A DNA stretch of 64,000 bases, taken from Rhytidiadelphus loreus. Taxonomy: Eukaryota > Streptophyta > Bryopsida > Hypnales > Hylocomiaceae. Shown one piece after another: positions 12,525 to 29,620 of the stretch; position 1 is the first letter of the stretch; each line of letters opens with the position of its first letter. The notes beneath the pieces are model-generated. The model did not search any database. It was not told the origin of the DNA and was given only the letters and a program-made list of their open reading frames with translations. Both the position numbers and the translations under genes were made by a program. The DNA is taken from contig OX344763.1 of assembly GCA_947034895.1 (NCBI GenBank), positions 18,569,001 through 18,633,000 of the forward strand, written 5' to 3'.

Positions 12525-13308
12525 AAGCGATAGCTTCTTCCCTGCAGCAGTTGTGTCAATACCCAAACCTTGTAACACTATTAGTGCAGTTCGACTATTC
12601 TTTTCTTTCGCTCTCTTGGCGAAAGGAAGAGCAGGCCGCAGAAAGATTTTTGCAGCTGGTCAAGAGGTATGGAATCTTCATAGTCGAGGATCACCGTCTT
12701 GTATATACCTGTAATTATTCGCTAAAGATACCATGTCCCTCGAGTGTACACCTCCTTCGGAATGGCGGCATTTCCTTACCCCTTAATACTTTGATGTATA
12801 AGCTTGTTGTGTATGATGTTTCAAGAGCCCACTCATCCCGGTAACTCCCTGTTTTTTTAGCGCACACCTGATTTACAACCTTGGAGACTGTTCTGTGCAT
12901 GGCTCGGTTCTTGAGGTATCTTGGATTGCAACCAGTGACACGCTGCTTGTGCCAAATATATTGTTATTATGACCAGAATAGAAATTAGGTAATTTCCTCA
13001 CCTGTTTCACATCAACCCATACTGTGTACGATAAAGTCACTGAAACTCGGTTTGATTTGCGCCAAGTTAAGAAATAAAAATAAATGAGGCACTGCAGATT
13101 GGCCCCCCAAATAAATAAAATGTATGACTGGGCCACCAATACAGTAACCAATCTCTGCAGTCAGTTCTGAATGGAATTTGTTTGTCTATTTCTACTGACT
13201 TACCTGGACTGTGAGCTTTACTTGCGGCATGCTTTGCAAATTGGAAATGACTCTGGCAAAAATATGGACCTCACCCCAAAAAATACCCACTACAAAGAAA
13301 CGATAGTC
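12525..13308. other. 3' flank of the F-box gene
   Basis: Probably 3' untranslated region followed by spacer. A 107-codon frame (12521-12844) overlaps the F-box stop as ATGA but has no recognisable motif and is more likely a chance frame in the 3' UTR. No clear polyadenylation site was fixed. Confidence 0.45.
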
Positions 13309-13564
13309 AGAGCATCTCCACCAGTGAGTTCCGTATCCTTAAAGCTTTAGGGAGGGAACCTCGTATGCAAATAGAGTTACAGAAATTTCATTGCACCAAC
13401 CTTTATCCAAAACCTGTATCTCTAAAATATACAGATTTCTGTAAAATTCTTCTCTAGTTCTGTATCCAGAGGCTCATATGGAGAACTTGTGCAGTCGCAT
13501 CCCTACTTGAGGTCCCAAGCTCAGTAAACAGTCAGGGAAACGGAAGAGCTGGTGGGGATGCTCT
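13309..13564. mobile_element. miniature inverted-repeat element, PIF/Harbinger-like
   Basis: Terminal inverted repeats are AGAGCATCTCCACCAG on the left and its reverse complement with one mismatch on the right (CTGGTGGGGATGCTCT). If the repeat starts at GAGCATC, the flanks are TCA and TAA, close to the 3-bp T-A-rich duplication of the PIF/Harbinger class. About 256 bp, no coding capacity. The termini resemble those of the 30075-31302 element (GAGCATCGCCAACAG). Confidence 0.7.
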
Positions 13565-13576
13565 AAATGTGACCAT

Positions 13577-13625
13577 GTCTGCTCTAAACGCAACCATGTT
13601 CTAAATGCGACCCCTATTGAGGTAA
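13577..13625. repeat. truncated copy of the 62497-62603 element
   Basis: Contains GCAACCATGTTCTAAATGC and the following CCCCTATT block also found inside 62497-62603, but lacks the right half and right terminal repeat. It lies immediately beside the 13309-13564 element. Confidence 0.65.
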
Positions 13626-14564
13626 AGGATTGGGTTTAATAAAAGAAAGGAAGACATGGTTTAGTTTGCTTGCTAAATCAATCTCACCATTGAGATTAGT
13701 GCGTTTCAATTCCATCATAGAATTTATAATTTATTAATTTACCTGGCCTCGTATTTACTTCAACTTAACAACTCTTACAATAATGAAAATTAAGGGTAAG
13801 ACATGTTCATCTAAAGACATATGGGAAGAAACTTACAATACATAGCATCACTATGCAAAGTATCATCATGTATCTATGCTACATTCCCAACCAAGTCAAC
13901 CAAGTTTGTGGCAATTGTATAAGAAATGTTGATCTTTTAGTATAATGGGGCACCCATGAATTTGTCCAACAATGACGTACTTCCAGCTTTGTTAACCCCT
14001 AAATAGGTTTGTGTGATCTCAATTTTTGACATGAATCTTTTTTGAAGATAGGAAATTAGATTAGCTTTCTGGGAATATATTTTATTTTCAATTGGTGCCT
14101 GGGAGCAAAAGTTATGCCACCTTAAGTCCAAAAAGTAGCTTGAGGGGCAGTCCAAAAAAATCACAAAAACTTGAATTTTTAAAATTTTAATTTTTTTCTC
14201 AAAGATTATATTTTTATCTACATCTAAAGCTTTGATTCATTCTATGACTAGTGATGTGAAAGTTATGGACAATCTTGTTTTTTAGACAATCTAAGCATTT
14301 TCTTGAAAAAATAATTTATAGAATTCATTTTTGAATGCAATTTTTATAAATTTTCAAAGTTTTCTTAGATATAGTTAAGTTTGCTTGCTAGAACAATCTC
14401 ATTGTTGGGATTATTGTATTTCAATTCCATCTTAGAGATATTAATGGTTTAGTCTTCTCCTCAATCTTGAACATATTTCTACTTAATATATTATCTTTGA
14501 TTGTAGTTACAATTCTATATAGAAAAAATTCTTCGTATATATCAAAATAGATCAAAGTATGTTA
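13626..14564. other. non-coding stretch
   Basis: AT-rich sequence with no gene seen; the minus-strand frame at 13937-14164 has no recognisable features. Confidence 0.5.
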
Positions 14565-15120
14565 GTGATGACCTTTAGGTCAAAACTAGTTTAGTCGATT
14601 TTTGGAATGACCTTTGGAACTTTTGTATTGACATATATAGGGTTCACTTTGCAACCATGAGGTGAATTTGAAGTCATGACCAAAATAAAAGAATCTCTAT
14701 TAGAAAAAGGAATCCTAATCAATAAGTAATTAATACGATTTTTGTTGATTTGGCCCCAAAAAATTTGCTAAGTTGATTTGGCAATCCTATGAACATCAAT
14801 CAATAGAAATAACAAAACCATGTTCGTACATAATTAAAATGAGGTGACATGGCATTTTTAGATGCCAACTTAATTAATGTGGCAATTAATGAAGCCATGA
14901 CAAAAATAATGGAATTTCAAATTCACATGACTAAATTAATGGAATGAAGTTAAAATGAAAATAATGGAATTTTGAAGATTCACGACTAAAATTAAAGCCT
15001 ATAGGGTCTTTTTCAATTGAGGGAATTGAAAGATTTTCTAAGGAACCAATGAGAATCTTTGGGGTTCAATTAATTTCCAAAACAAATGCTAGAAACATTT
15101 GAATTAAAAAAAAATGAAAG
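14565..15120. repeat. diverged direct repeat, copy 1 (partner 15895-16170)
   Basis: Shared blocks in the same order are GGTC(A/G)AAA, TTTAG(T/C)C, TGACCTTTG, a run with AAAATGAAAATAATG, ACATGACTAAA, TCTTTTTCAATTGA and CCAATG. The two copies are about 1.3 kb apart and the first has extra internal sequence. They could be degraded long terminal repeats or simply an old duplication. No coding sequence was recognised between them. Confidence 0.55.
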
Positions 15121-15894
15121 ACTTGAAAGTCTTTACTTAGAGGTGTATATTCAACTATAAAGTCTAGATTTTATAGTTGCCAAAACTTCCATGTCAAATC
15201 AAATCTAAGACCTCTAACCTTGAAAAGATGTGTTTGTAACCATTTTTCTAAATTTCATATTGCAACTATCTATAAATGTGATTTGTTGTATTTATGTTTC
15301 AAAAAAGTGAAACAATTCATATCAAATGCTCCAATATATGTTCAAAATATGTGAATTTTTTTCATAGTTTTATAGTAAAGTGTAGAACATCATGGTGCTT
15401 TTTTTAACCTTGTTATTCTAAAATTAAAAATCAGTACTTCGTATGTATGGGTCCAAAGTTCATATTGCTATAAAACATTCAATTATAGAAATTTTCCAAA
15501 ATTTCAAACTAGGGTAAAATTCAAACTTGATAAGCATCATTTCATTAGTTAGCCTCATATTAAAAAAAATTATTTTTATAGCTAAAATCAAATCAAGAGA
15601 AAGAATCATAAGTTTCTAAAAATCATATAGTTACACTATATGGATTTTCCATTTTCTTAATTATGTAGGAAAGTTGAAAATATTACTTGGAAAAAATATC
15701 CAACACTATGGCATTGAAATTGAGTTCAAGCAAATTCACCCAAAGAAATCGAGTCTTAGGACACTTTTCCTCTTATAGTCTCTAGGTTAATATAAGACAC
15801 TAAAATTTTTAAGTATTCTAAAGATATGTTTCTAGAGTTGAAAAACAACCTTTTATACAAAGGGGATATTTTATTCAAATTCCAATATATGTTT

Positions 15895-16170
15895 GAAATA
15901 GTGATCTTGAGGTCGAAAATTGGTTTAGCCAATTTTTGAAGTGACCTTTGAGGTTTCCGTATTGATAAAATGGTTGAATGAAGTCAAAATGAAAATAATG
16001 AGATTTTGAACCAACAACAAAAATAAGTGACTTTTGAAGTCACATGACTAAAATTTAAGTCCACACAAAATTAAGTGTCTTTTCAATTGAAGAAGTTGAA
16101 AAGTTGTTTTAGAAAACCAATGGAAACCTTCGAGGTTTAATAAATTTCTAAAACAAAGACCATAAAATTT
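15895..16170. repeat. diverged direct repeat, copy 2 (partner 14565-15120)
   Basis: Same-orientation partner of 14565-15120. A shorter inverted match (TCTTCATTCCATTAA near 16480) lies just downstream, so parts of this family are also present head to head. Confidence 0.55.
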
Positions 16171-17914
16171 TGACATGTTTTTGAGTACATGGGATGGAAT
16201 GGTAGGTGATAGATATGTAATTTACATGGTATAAATTAAAGTATCAACCAAACCTCCAAATATCCTAAATGCTAGGTCAATTAGAGATGTGGGTTATAGA
16301 TGTATGGTTTAGGAAAAAAACAAATCTTGTATAGAGATCCTTGTGGTTTTAGATTTTTTTTGTATAAAACCCCTCACAAATCATTTTAAAAATTGAAATA
16401 GTGTTATTTTTTTTTGTCTTAACTTCAAAATTTCATTTTTTTAGTTGTAGCTTCAAATTTTTGTCATTTTTGTCCTATCTTCATTCCATTAAATTAATCG
16501 TGACTTCAAATGTACCTATAGTCACAAGGTGGACTCTTAGGTTATATCTTTGAGGGAAGTCCTCCAATCTTACTTATGTCACCACATTGGAGGTAGGCTA
16601 CAAGGTACATCAATATTTCATTGATAAAAAGAGGGAGGTTCACATAGTTCCCCAAAGATGGTACCACCAACCATACTTTCAAGGCTTAGATATTTGTGTA
16701 AAAATTTCCATTGCGAAGTTCTTCTGACCCAATAATAGGGCCTATAAACCTTTAGTGGGCATTAGTGGTAGTATGTAAAGCAATGGAGCCCTAATAAATT
16801 CTTAATCAAAACTATGACAAACATTTTAGATTTCACATGTGATTGATAACTCTTTTGTTGTAAAAATGGTAGAAATATTTGCTGATTTTATCATTATTCA
16901 TTCTCAATATTCTACATGGCACTAAGGTTTTGACTTGAAAATATGAGAGAATGTTTTTCTATTAGAGAATGCAATTTGGAGATGTAGGATGGCAAAAAAA
17001 TGATAGAGGAGTTAGCAACGAGAATAACTGATGTTGGTAGTTGGAGTAGGATTCTAAGTGCACCCGTCCATTCTATACACCTATGGTTGGGTTAGTTATT
17101 CTACCATCTTTGTCCACTATATTTTCTTAATTTTATATGTTTATTCCTTTATTGTTATCTCTTCATCTTACTTTGTCAAGCATGGACTTCCTAATCATTG
17201 ATTTCGCCCAAAGCAATTGACTTCTTTTAATAATACCTTAGTCTTGGACATTTAATTTTGCCTTCACGAATTCAATGAATGTTATCAATCTATTTTTGCA
17301 ACAATGCTAATTGTTGGAGAATTTAAATTCAAATGTAAGACCATATCTAATATTCTAATGTATTCAATGGATTGATACAAAAGATAAATTTGGTAGTTAT
17401 TAAATTATATATCATTAGAAGTTTAAATCTTGATTGTTTGGGGAAATTGAGCTAAGTATAGACTTGTCAAATTATTGTGCAATGCCTCTAAAAAAGAGTA
17501 GTTATAAAGAGTGTCATTTTTTTGAAAAGCATTTGATGATTTTGAATTTGAGGTTAAGAAATAGTGCATGATCTAACTTTTGCAAAAGGTTGTAGCTTTT
17601 GAATTTTTATCATTACTTGTAATATTGAAATTCAAAAATATAGTTTGAATTATTATTGTTTTTGTTTTAAAAATTGGATATGGCAATAGATTAATTTTTT
17701 GTCAAATTTTTTGTATACTAAATTTTCTTTAAATATTTGGATTTTGTGTATTATATTCATTTTCAATTTGTAAAAATAGAATATAATTTTATTTTATTTT
17801 ATAATAAGAGGAATTTGTGCATAGTTAAAAGTAAAGATGAAATATTACAAATTTATATTATAGGCTTGTTGGTGATTTAAGAAATCACCTACAAAAAGAA
17901 AAATTAGGGACGAG
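16171..17914. other. non-coding stretch
   Basis: AT-rich spacer; no exon, repeat boundary or RNA gene recognised apart from the inverted fragment near 16420-16510. Confidence 0.5.
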
Positions 17915-18064
17915 ATGGTCAAGAAAAATAAAAGAAGTAACAAGGCGAATGTAGCAATTGAAAGCTTGCAAAAAGAGACATCCAAGATGTTGAGGAAACA
18001 ATATAGTCACAATTGGTGGGCATGGAGAGGCACTGGGAGGAAATTTGAAATGGATTACAAATAA
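17915..18064 (+). CDS. upstream open reading frame or lost 5' exon, 49 codons
   Basis: An ATG at 17915 opens 49 codons, rich in Lys/Arg with a Trp-Trp-Ala-Trp-Arg stretch, ending with TAA at 18062-18064. It is in the same frame as the main start at 18101, only 36 bases away. It may be a translated upstream frame, or part of a coding exon joined by a splice I cannot see. No homology is recognised. Confidence 0.3.
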   Translation: MVKKNKRSNKANVAIESLQKETSKMLRKQYSHNWWAWRGTGRKFEMDYK

Positions 18065-18100
18065 AATATTTAAATTGGTAACAAAAACAAATCCTTAAAT

Positions 18101-21090
18101 ATGGATGAGGCAAAGTGGGAAAGAACAATGATGCAAGGTCCATCGTCAATAAACCCTAATTGGTTTCCTCGACCAAAACTTGAAATTCCTAACATCGAGC
18201 CGACTACACCAAGGAGACAAGGAACAAGTGCACAATCTCCTCGTGGAATCTATGACTTTCCCATTTCCCCTCAAAGTCCTGGAGAAGGCATGGTATTGAG
18301 CCCACCATTAAAAACAACTCCGATGAAAACAATACCAAGATCATTGTGGATAGCGCAAGATAACTATATTGACTTAGTGCCAAATTGCACTCAATATAGT
18401 CCTAAAAGCAATCACCCTGGTCATGGATTTGGAGATTGCAATATTGAATGTAATAGTAATAGTAACAATAGTAATAATGGCAACAAAAATTTGGGACACA
18501 AATCCGAACTTTTATCATCTTTGAATCAAGGGGACAATGTTTTGGTTCGTTGTAATAAAAACAAGTGGCTTGTTGGTCAGGTATAAATTTCTTGTATTTC
18601 ATTATTTCATAATTTCTTTTTGATATCTGTAACAAAATCATGTATTTTTTAATTTTGTAAGGATAAAATGAATTTTTCATTGTCAAGATTAAAAATCTTT
18701 AAAATTGATTCTTTCATTTCAATAGTGTTTAAGTAAACAAAATTTGGTTTCTTTTGGAGGTTTTCAGGTGAAGCGTGTATCAAGCACAAGTATCAAAGTA
18801 TGGATTGGTGGAGCAGAAACATTAGTTGATGTTCCAGTAGAATTGTTTCCAACTCACTTGGCACGTATGGAATGTGCAACGACATGCTCTTCTCCTAGTG
18901 AATGCTACACTACACGGCTTCACCATACGCAACAACAAATCAAAACTCGAGTGCAATGTGTTAGACCTGCACATTTGTCACATAGACATCTATTTCAAGT
19001 CATTTCACCTAACAATTCAACGACCACTTCTACTCAACAGGTTTCATATTCTTGAATCTTAGTAAATCATTTTTTTAAGTCAATTAATTTTGTAGTCTAC
19101 CATATTACTAAATAATGAGAGTACTAAAATCAGCTTTTATAAAGTTTAAACTTAAGATTTAAGTAAAATTAATTAATCAATTTTTCTAATTTGATTCAAA
19201 TAGCACATTATATAGCATGATATGTTTCAAAACTATTTGAGTTCATTTTCTCATTTCATATCTAGAAACTCTAAACTTTTAATATTTTAGATATTAAATT
19301 ATTGAAAAAAAATTAGAATTGATAGTAGCATAAAGTCCTCTCAATTTGACTCAACAAGGTAGTAATTGGTGTATTTGGTAAACAAATAGTAACAGTGATG
19401 AGGGATTTTTATAATCTTAGTTGTTTCGTGTTAAAATATATATATATAAATACAAGCATTTACTTTAATATCTTTAAGCCTTTGGAATACTATTTTTGGT
19501 ATGTTTTTGAAACATAGTGCTAGTGTACACCAATGTTTCTTGAAGCTTGATTGTTTTTATCAATACAGATGTGCCAAGGTCAATGCCTAAGTCCTACATA
19601 TTCAAATCCAAGAACAAAGTGTGAAACAAACCTTCATTTTAAACACGCAAGGGCTCCCAATCCACCAAATTTGCTTGAACATATTGCATGTTTGGAGAAA
19701 AATGGGATCATCCCTCCAAAATGCTCTACAGTACAACAACCAGGGATTTATTCTGAACAATTGAATACAATAAGAGAAGATTTGAATCCCCAAGAAGCTT
19801 TGTTTGATGCTCACAAAGGATTTGCTAATCTACAAGCTCAATACAATTGGAGACTACACATGTACCAAAAGAATCAACAAGGTAAATCTTTGTACTTTCT
19901 TCTTGTAAATTGACATTGATAGAATTTGAAAATCCATACAAATAATTGAAGTTGCATACTAGAAAAAAATCCAATCAACAATATTATGCAAAAAAATTCA
20001 AATTTTATCCCTACATAAATAGTGCAATGTATTTTTGAAACTTCAATCTTAATAAATTAGAAGTATGCAAATTTTATAGTTATAAATTAATCAAGTTCTT
20101 AAAGAGAGCCATGCAACTTTCAATGAGTTCACATTAAAAAGTTCACAATTACACTAAACTTGACCTAATATTATGCTTAAGTAGCTCTTTGACTAAGCAC
20201 TTTTCATTTTTCATTTTATTGATACGACAATGTAATTGAATGAAAGAAAATTACCTAAAGACAATTGGAGCTTATCAAATACATCTAATTGAAACTTCAT
20301 AAATATATTAAATAAAACAATCACTTCTATTCATGTGTTTTGTGTTTTTGTTTTAGGAAATAGATCAAGCTATCCAAGACCTTCAACATTGCCAATGTTG
20401 AATGTCAATCTAAACAATGAAGGTTCACCAAGTTCAAATTCACCATTTCTACTCGGAAAAAATTGCAACAACTACCAACATATTAAAACATCACCACATG
20501 GAAGTCCTCATCAACTATATAACATTAATCAAGAACCACCAATGCATGCTTCTTATGAAGATTCACATGAGTCTACTTTGTATAAACCCCACTATGAACA
20601 ATTTGTGGCACCACAAATGGTGACAAAAAGTACGATGACAAATTTTGGAGACGCTAAGAGTCCCAAGAGACCACCTACTCCATCACCACAATTGATGACA
20701 AAAGGTATGATGGATCTTAGGGATACTAAGAGTCCTAAAAGACCACCTACTCCACCACCACAATTGATGACAAAAGGTATGATGGATCTTAGGGATAGTA
20801 AGAGTCCTAAAAGACCACCTATACCATCTTATATCAAAGGTAAAGAAATATGTGAAGATCAAGAATGTCCAAGTTGGGCAAAAGACACTGATTTCCATCA
20901 AAATTTGGTAAGCAACCAAGGTATGTCCCTTGAACGCTCTGTCTCTCTAGATAGTTTCAAGCCACCAAATTTTCCCGGTTTGGTAGCCCCTCGATCTCCT
21001 GGAGCAAACCCATCCAAAAATGAAACATCCTCCATCACACCTGTGTGGGTGACAGTTATAGACAATGGGCAAAATAGTCGCAAATTATAG
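18101..21090 (+). CDS. Tudor/Agenet-like protein with Ser-Pro-rich repeats, 4 exons, 599 aa
   Basis: Exons are 18101-18580, 18768-19040, 19569-19881 and 20357-21090. All junctions are GT-AG (donors GTATAA, GTTTCA, GTAAAT) and the 1800-base message is one frame ending TAG. Residues 144-193 (GDNVLVRC, KWLVGQ, then KVWIGG and VDVP) have the Gly-Asp-x-Val-Leu-Val start and Trp-x-x-Gly centre of Tudor/Agenet/SH3-like barrels, which often bind methylated histone tails or scaffold chromatin complexes. That function is inferred from fold only. Before it lies an Asn/Ser-rich run. Near residues 446-518 (DNA 20626-20844) there are three 24-25-residue repeats carrying KSPKRPP, ending in Thr-Pro or Ile-Pro, so proline-directed phosphorylation is likely. 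No signal peptide or membrane segment is seen. I do not recognise the full architecture. The start could be further upstream. Confidence 0.8.
20626..20844 (+). repeat. in-frame 72-75-bp coding tandem repeat, 3 copies
   Basis: Units are 20626-20700, 20701-20772 and 20773-20844. Copies 2 and 3 are nearly identical until the last few codons; copy 1 is more diverged and one codon longer. The period is a multiple of three and the frame is kept, so the array is constrained or recently expanded within the coding exon. Confidence 0.9.
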
Positions 21091-23540
21091 AGATTTACAA
21101 TACTTATGGTATGATTGATTTACTAATGAACATTATGGTATGGTTAGTTCACCAATGAAAATGACTTACTCTTTGAGGTCTTAGAGGTGAATAATGTGTG
21201 CAAATAGTCCCTTAAGGACCAAAATGGAGTTCAAATTTCCAAAATTCAACTATAAAATTCAACTTGGAATAGTATTTTAATAATGATTTTCAAAAGAAAG
21301 TTGTTAAATATATTTCATAGATCACATTTATATAGTTGGATCAACTACTATACTAACCAATATTTTTCAAAAACAATGGAAACCAAATATTAAAAATTCC
21401 TTCTAAAATAGATTGAATTTTTTGAATTTTTTGAATATTTCACAAAATGTAACCAATATTTTATTAATTTGATTTTTTTAAAGATTTAACTCACCAAGGG
21501 GCTTATAAATGAAAAAATAAATAAATCCAATTTTTTTGTACAAGAATTTTTTCCTTAAATTCAAAATACGAAGACTTAATTATGGTGATATTTAAAAAAA
21601 ATTATTTTTAGTTATTTATTCAAGTTGTTTTTGAAGTGTTGTCTTTAAATTGAAAGATTTACTTTTTGAGGTCAAACATACTTGTACATGACTACATGTT
21701 GAACCATAGAATATTTGGAATTTTTTTCCTAAAATTTTTGTACCTTATAAATAAAATAGAACCAACACAATAATTTATAGTCATTTTGTTGGATGAAAAA
21801 ATCAAGATTTTTTGTGGTTGGGACATAGTTGTGTTCATATGTTTGAATTTTGAACATTTAGTCTTTTAGGAATTAGTATACTACATGAACAATTGCAAGC
21901 TAGAAGAATTGTGAAGTATGACAAGTTCTAAACAAAAAAAAGGCAAACATACAATATTACTACAATATCTAAACTTTTGTAAGGAATGAACAACTATAAT
22001 TGCTAAAGCAAACTTAATAAAATAATTACTAGTATTAAACTTCTTAAAATTTTATTGGGTCTTATTGACAATTGACAAAATTTAACAAAGCATCCTAGCA
22101 TGAATTTGATGTATACAATATGATTAAACTAAAAAACTTTAAATGTTTGTCATAAATGTATTCCAAAACAACCTTAGAACCTTAGGCCAAAATCAATAGG
22201 AATTGCTTCTAGCAACATATTGTACTTATTTAGAGTTACCGATTTATTATTCTTCATTCAATTCTTCATTCAAAACACTTAATCCTAAACTAATAAACAA
22301 ATTGTAAAGCTTCAAAAAAATTTAATTTCTAAACCCTGTTTAACTTCAATAACAAAATAGAAATTATTTATTTTATAATTTTTACAAATGAAATTACATG
22401 CCTTAAAAAAACACTAAATTGTAAATCTTTAATTGTCTTCCATTCTACGCTCCATTTGGCTACTAAAATTGAATGAAAATGATATCATTTCTATTTTTTA
22501 CAAATGAAATCACATCCTTAGAAAATTTTATATGTTTGTAACAATTTGAAATTGCCGTAACGTTCTATAGAAAATTTGAAGAAGGTTCATGTCAAATGCA
22601 AAAATGCTTTAAAAATTCAATATTTTACAAGATGTGTGACCGTAACATCATAGTGTAAACCAATATTTAATGGCAATCTATATTTAGAAAATAAATAGAC
22701 TACGATATTGAGACTAAACTTCAAGTACTATAAAATAATGAATTTTAGGAATTTAAAATTTAGAATAGAAATTAGACTTGATGAGTTTCACGTGTTTTAG
22801 TTGAGCTAAGATTTATAAGAGATCAATTTGATGGTCAAAAGTGAGATGAACAAGAAACTATAAGATGCCAAAATTCACTATAATAGGATGACCCATTGTC
22901 ATTCCTTTGTCATTGCATATACTTAAGTTGATTGGATTTATGAACCAAAAGTTTTTTCTCATAAGGGAAAATGACCCATTATTGTTCCTTTGCACATGTT
23001 TAGATTGATTGGATTCACAAAAAAATTTTTATAATAAAATGGAAAATCAAAGATTTTTAAATAGTTAAGTATTTTGGTCAACTCATTTTCAATAGAAAAA
23101 GGACACATTATAGGTGGTCAAAACAAAAACATATAGTTGTTGTTTTTGTCATGAGGGGGGGACTATTCTCATTCATTTGAATTCTAATGTAATACTTTCA
23201 ACTTCCTACATGGTTGCAATGGCAAGTGCAATGGTAATCCAAAAGCATCCCTTCAAATTGCATGGTGTTGTTCCTTGTTGTTCCTTGAAGTTATAGAACC
23301 ACATCCTTGCCAATCTTGGATAGTGTAACAGTGAAATGATTATAGAATAATGAATGAACCTTTTACCATGTGTAGAAACTACATGGTGTTCATTGAAGTT
23401 ATAAAATTGTGACTTTCCACTCTGAAAAAGTCCTAATGCAACCCTTTACAATGTCACTATGTACAATAGGGAGTGATTGGGCCCAAAAGTAAGGGACACA
23501 ATTGGGCTAGGGGCAATTTTGGGTCTCTAAGGTAAACTAT
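21091..23540. other. non-coding stretch after the Tudor-like gene
   Basis: Very AT-rich. A short duplicated TTATGGTATG motif follows the stop codon at about 21105-21145. No gene found; the plus frame at 23114-23296 is unsupported. Confidence 0.55.
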
Positions 23541-23674
23541 CCCATTATGGATAGAATGGGAGCAAGCCCATTGTGGGCTGAATTATGATAGTGGTGTACA
23601 TTTCAGAATCTGAATGTACACCACCATTACAATTTCGCCCACAATGGGCTTGCTCCCATTGTGTCCGTAATGGG
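23541..23674. repeat. strong long hairpin (fold-back), arms about 62 bp
   Basis: Left arm 23541-23602 pairs with right arm 23611-23674, with an 8-base loop. A core of GGGAGCAAGCCCATTGTGGG pairs perfectly with its complement in the right arm, and a second perfect block is GTGGTGTACATT. It could be a miniature inverted-repeat element or a hairpin RNA precursor. No target duplication was identified. Confidence 0.75.
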
Positions 23675-23999
23675 GTAAGGTAGGAGGCTCGAACTGCGAG
23701 TAGGCATTTTAAACCACCCCTATAAATGGTATTGGAATGGGCTGGAGGTGGTTCTTGAATTGACCTTCATTGTCATTAAATGAATCAAGAAAAATACTAT
23801 TTATTATTGCAAGAGCCAATCAGTTTCCTTTCTTTTCCCATTTCTATTTAGAAGTTGCAGTGAACACTTTATGAAAGACCTAGGATCACAAATAGGGACC
23901 TACAACACATCTCGTTTGAAAATTCATAACTAATTCAAAAATGATCCAAAAAATATGAAACAACTTGGGTTAGATGCCAATTCTTCTTCTCTTTCAAGG

Positions 24000-24099
24000 A
24001 AAATTTATTCAAAAATATTTTGAGCAGTTTCACCTGCCCAAAATTCAGTAAAATTTATTCAAAAATATTTTGAGCAGTTTCACCTGCCCAAAATTCAGT
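24000..24099. repeat. perfect 50-bp tandem duplication
   Basis: Two identical adjacent 50-base units containing TTTGAGCAGTTTCACCTGCC. The lack of any difference suggests a recent duplication, or an assembly artefact to be excluded with reads. Confidence 0.9.
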
Positions 24100-24858
24100 T
24101 CCAGTGCTTAGATGGTCAGTTTATGAACCGACTACCTTAGTTTACCTTATACCTTACATGGTGTTCCATTCTCAAAACGTTTTTCTGAAGTTTGGGCAAT
24201 TGAAAACTAGACTAAATGGTTGGCATAGACATCCACATATCTTTAAAAAAAAATCATCCACTCTCCATTGTGAAACTGAAAAGATTCTTGGCATTCAATA
24301 CGACACAAATCGGCGACAAGTTTCCGTACCTGGAGTCCTGGACTAGACCCCCAAGCATTTGGGATGGTAAGCAAACAGAAGTGATGGCCAAACGGAGAGA
24401 GGAAGAAATCAGAGGAATAAACAATACTGTAATTTATGTCACCTTTGAACTTCCCATATAATGGACTCCTTCCAATTTCAAATGTATGTACAAGACCCTG
24501 CAGGTTCCTAAGAATGTCCAACACCTATTGGCCAACTAAGCATGTCATGGCCGTTGGAAGGTAGCTACCACATTTTTTCTGTTTCTTCCATACCCAATCA
24601 AGAGCTAAACGCTCTATTCACACAAGTAGACGAATACTGTACAATCCGTAACCTTCCTGCGCAAGCCAACCCCCATCTGAGACCTGCAAAAAATACACGG
24701 CAATAAGCCTCGCCAGAACACAGCTACTGTCACTTGACGTTCCGTCATACTCGGTATGTCAACCACAACACGAGTATCAGCCTGAAACCGTAGAAGAATG
24801 TTCAGCATTTGCAAAATGAAGTTTGTGTTGCTGTGCTTTGTACTCACACCAATACTAC
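24100..24858. other. 3' flank / 3' UTR side of ATG6
   Basis: Lies just downstream of the ATG6 stop on the minus strand. It probably contains the 3' untranslated region. No additional exon was needed to complete the protein, and the plus-strand frames here are unsupported. Confidence 0.5.

Positions 24859-29620
<4,762 letters not shown>

Noticed and set aside
12521..12844. 107-codon plus-strand frame overlapping the F-box stop as ATGA
   Set aside because: ATGA overlap is a bacterial-style coupling and this is a eukaryotic gene; the frame has no recognisable motif and lies where a 3' untranslated region is expected.
14565..16170. Direct repeats considered as long terminal repeats of an LTR retrotransposon
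   Set aside because: No TG...CA ends, primer-binding site or polypurine tract could be matched and the interior has no recognisable coding remains.
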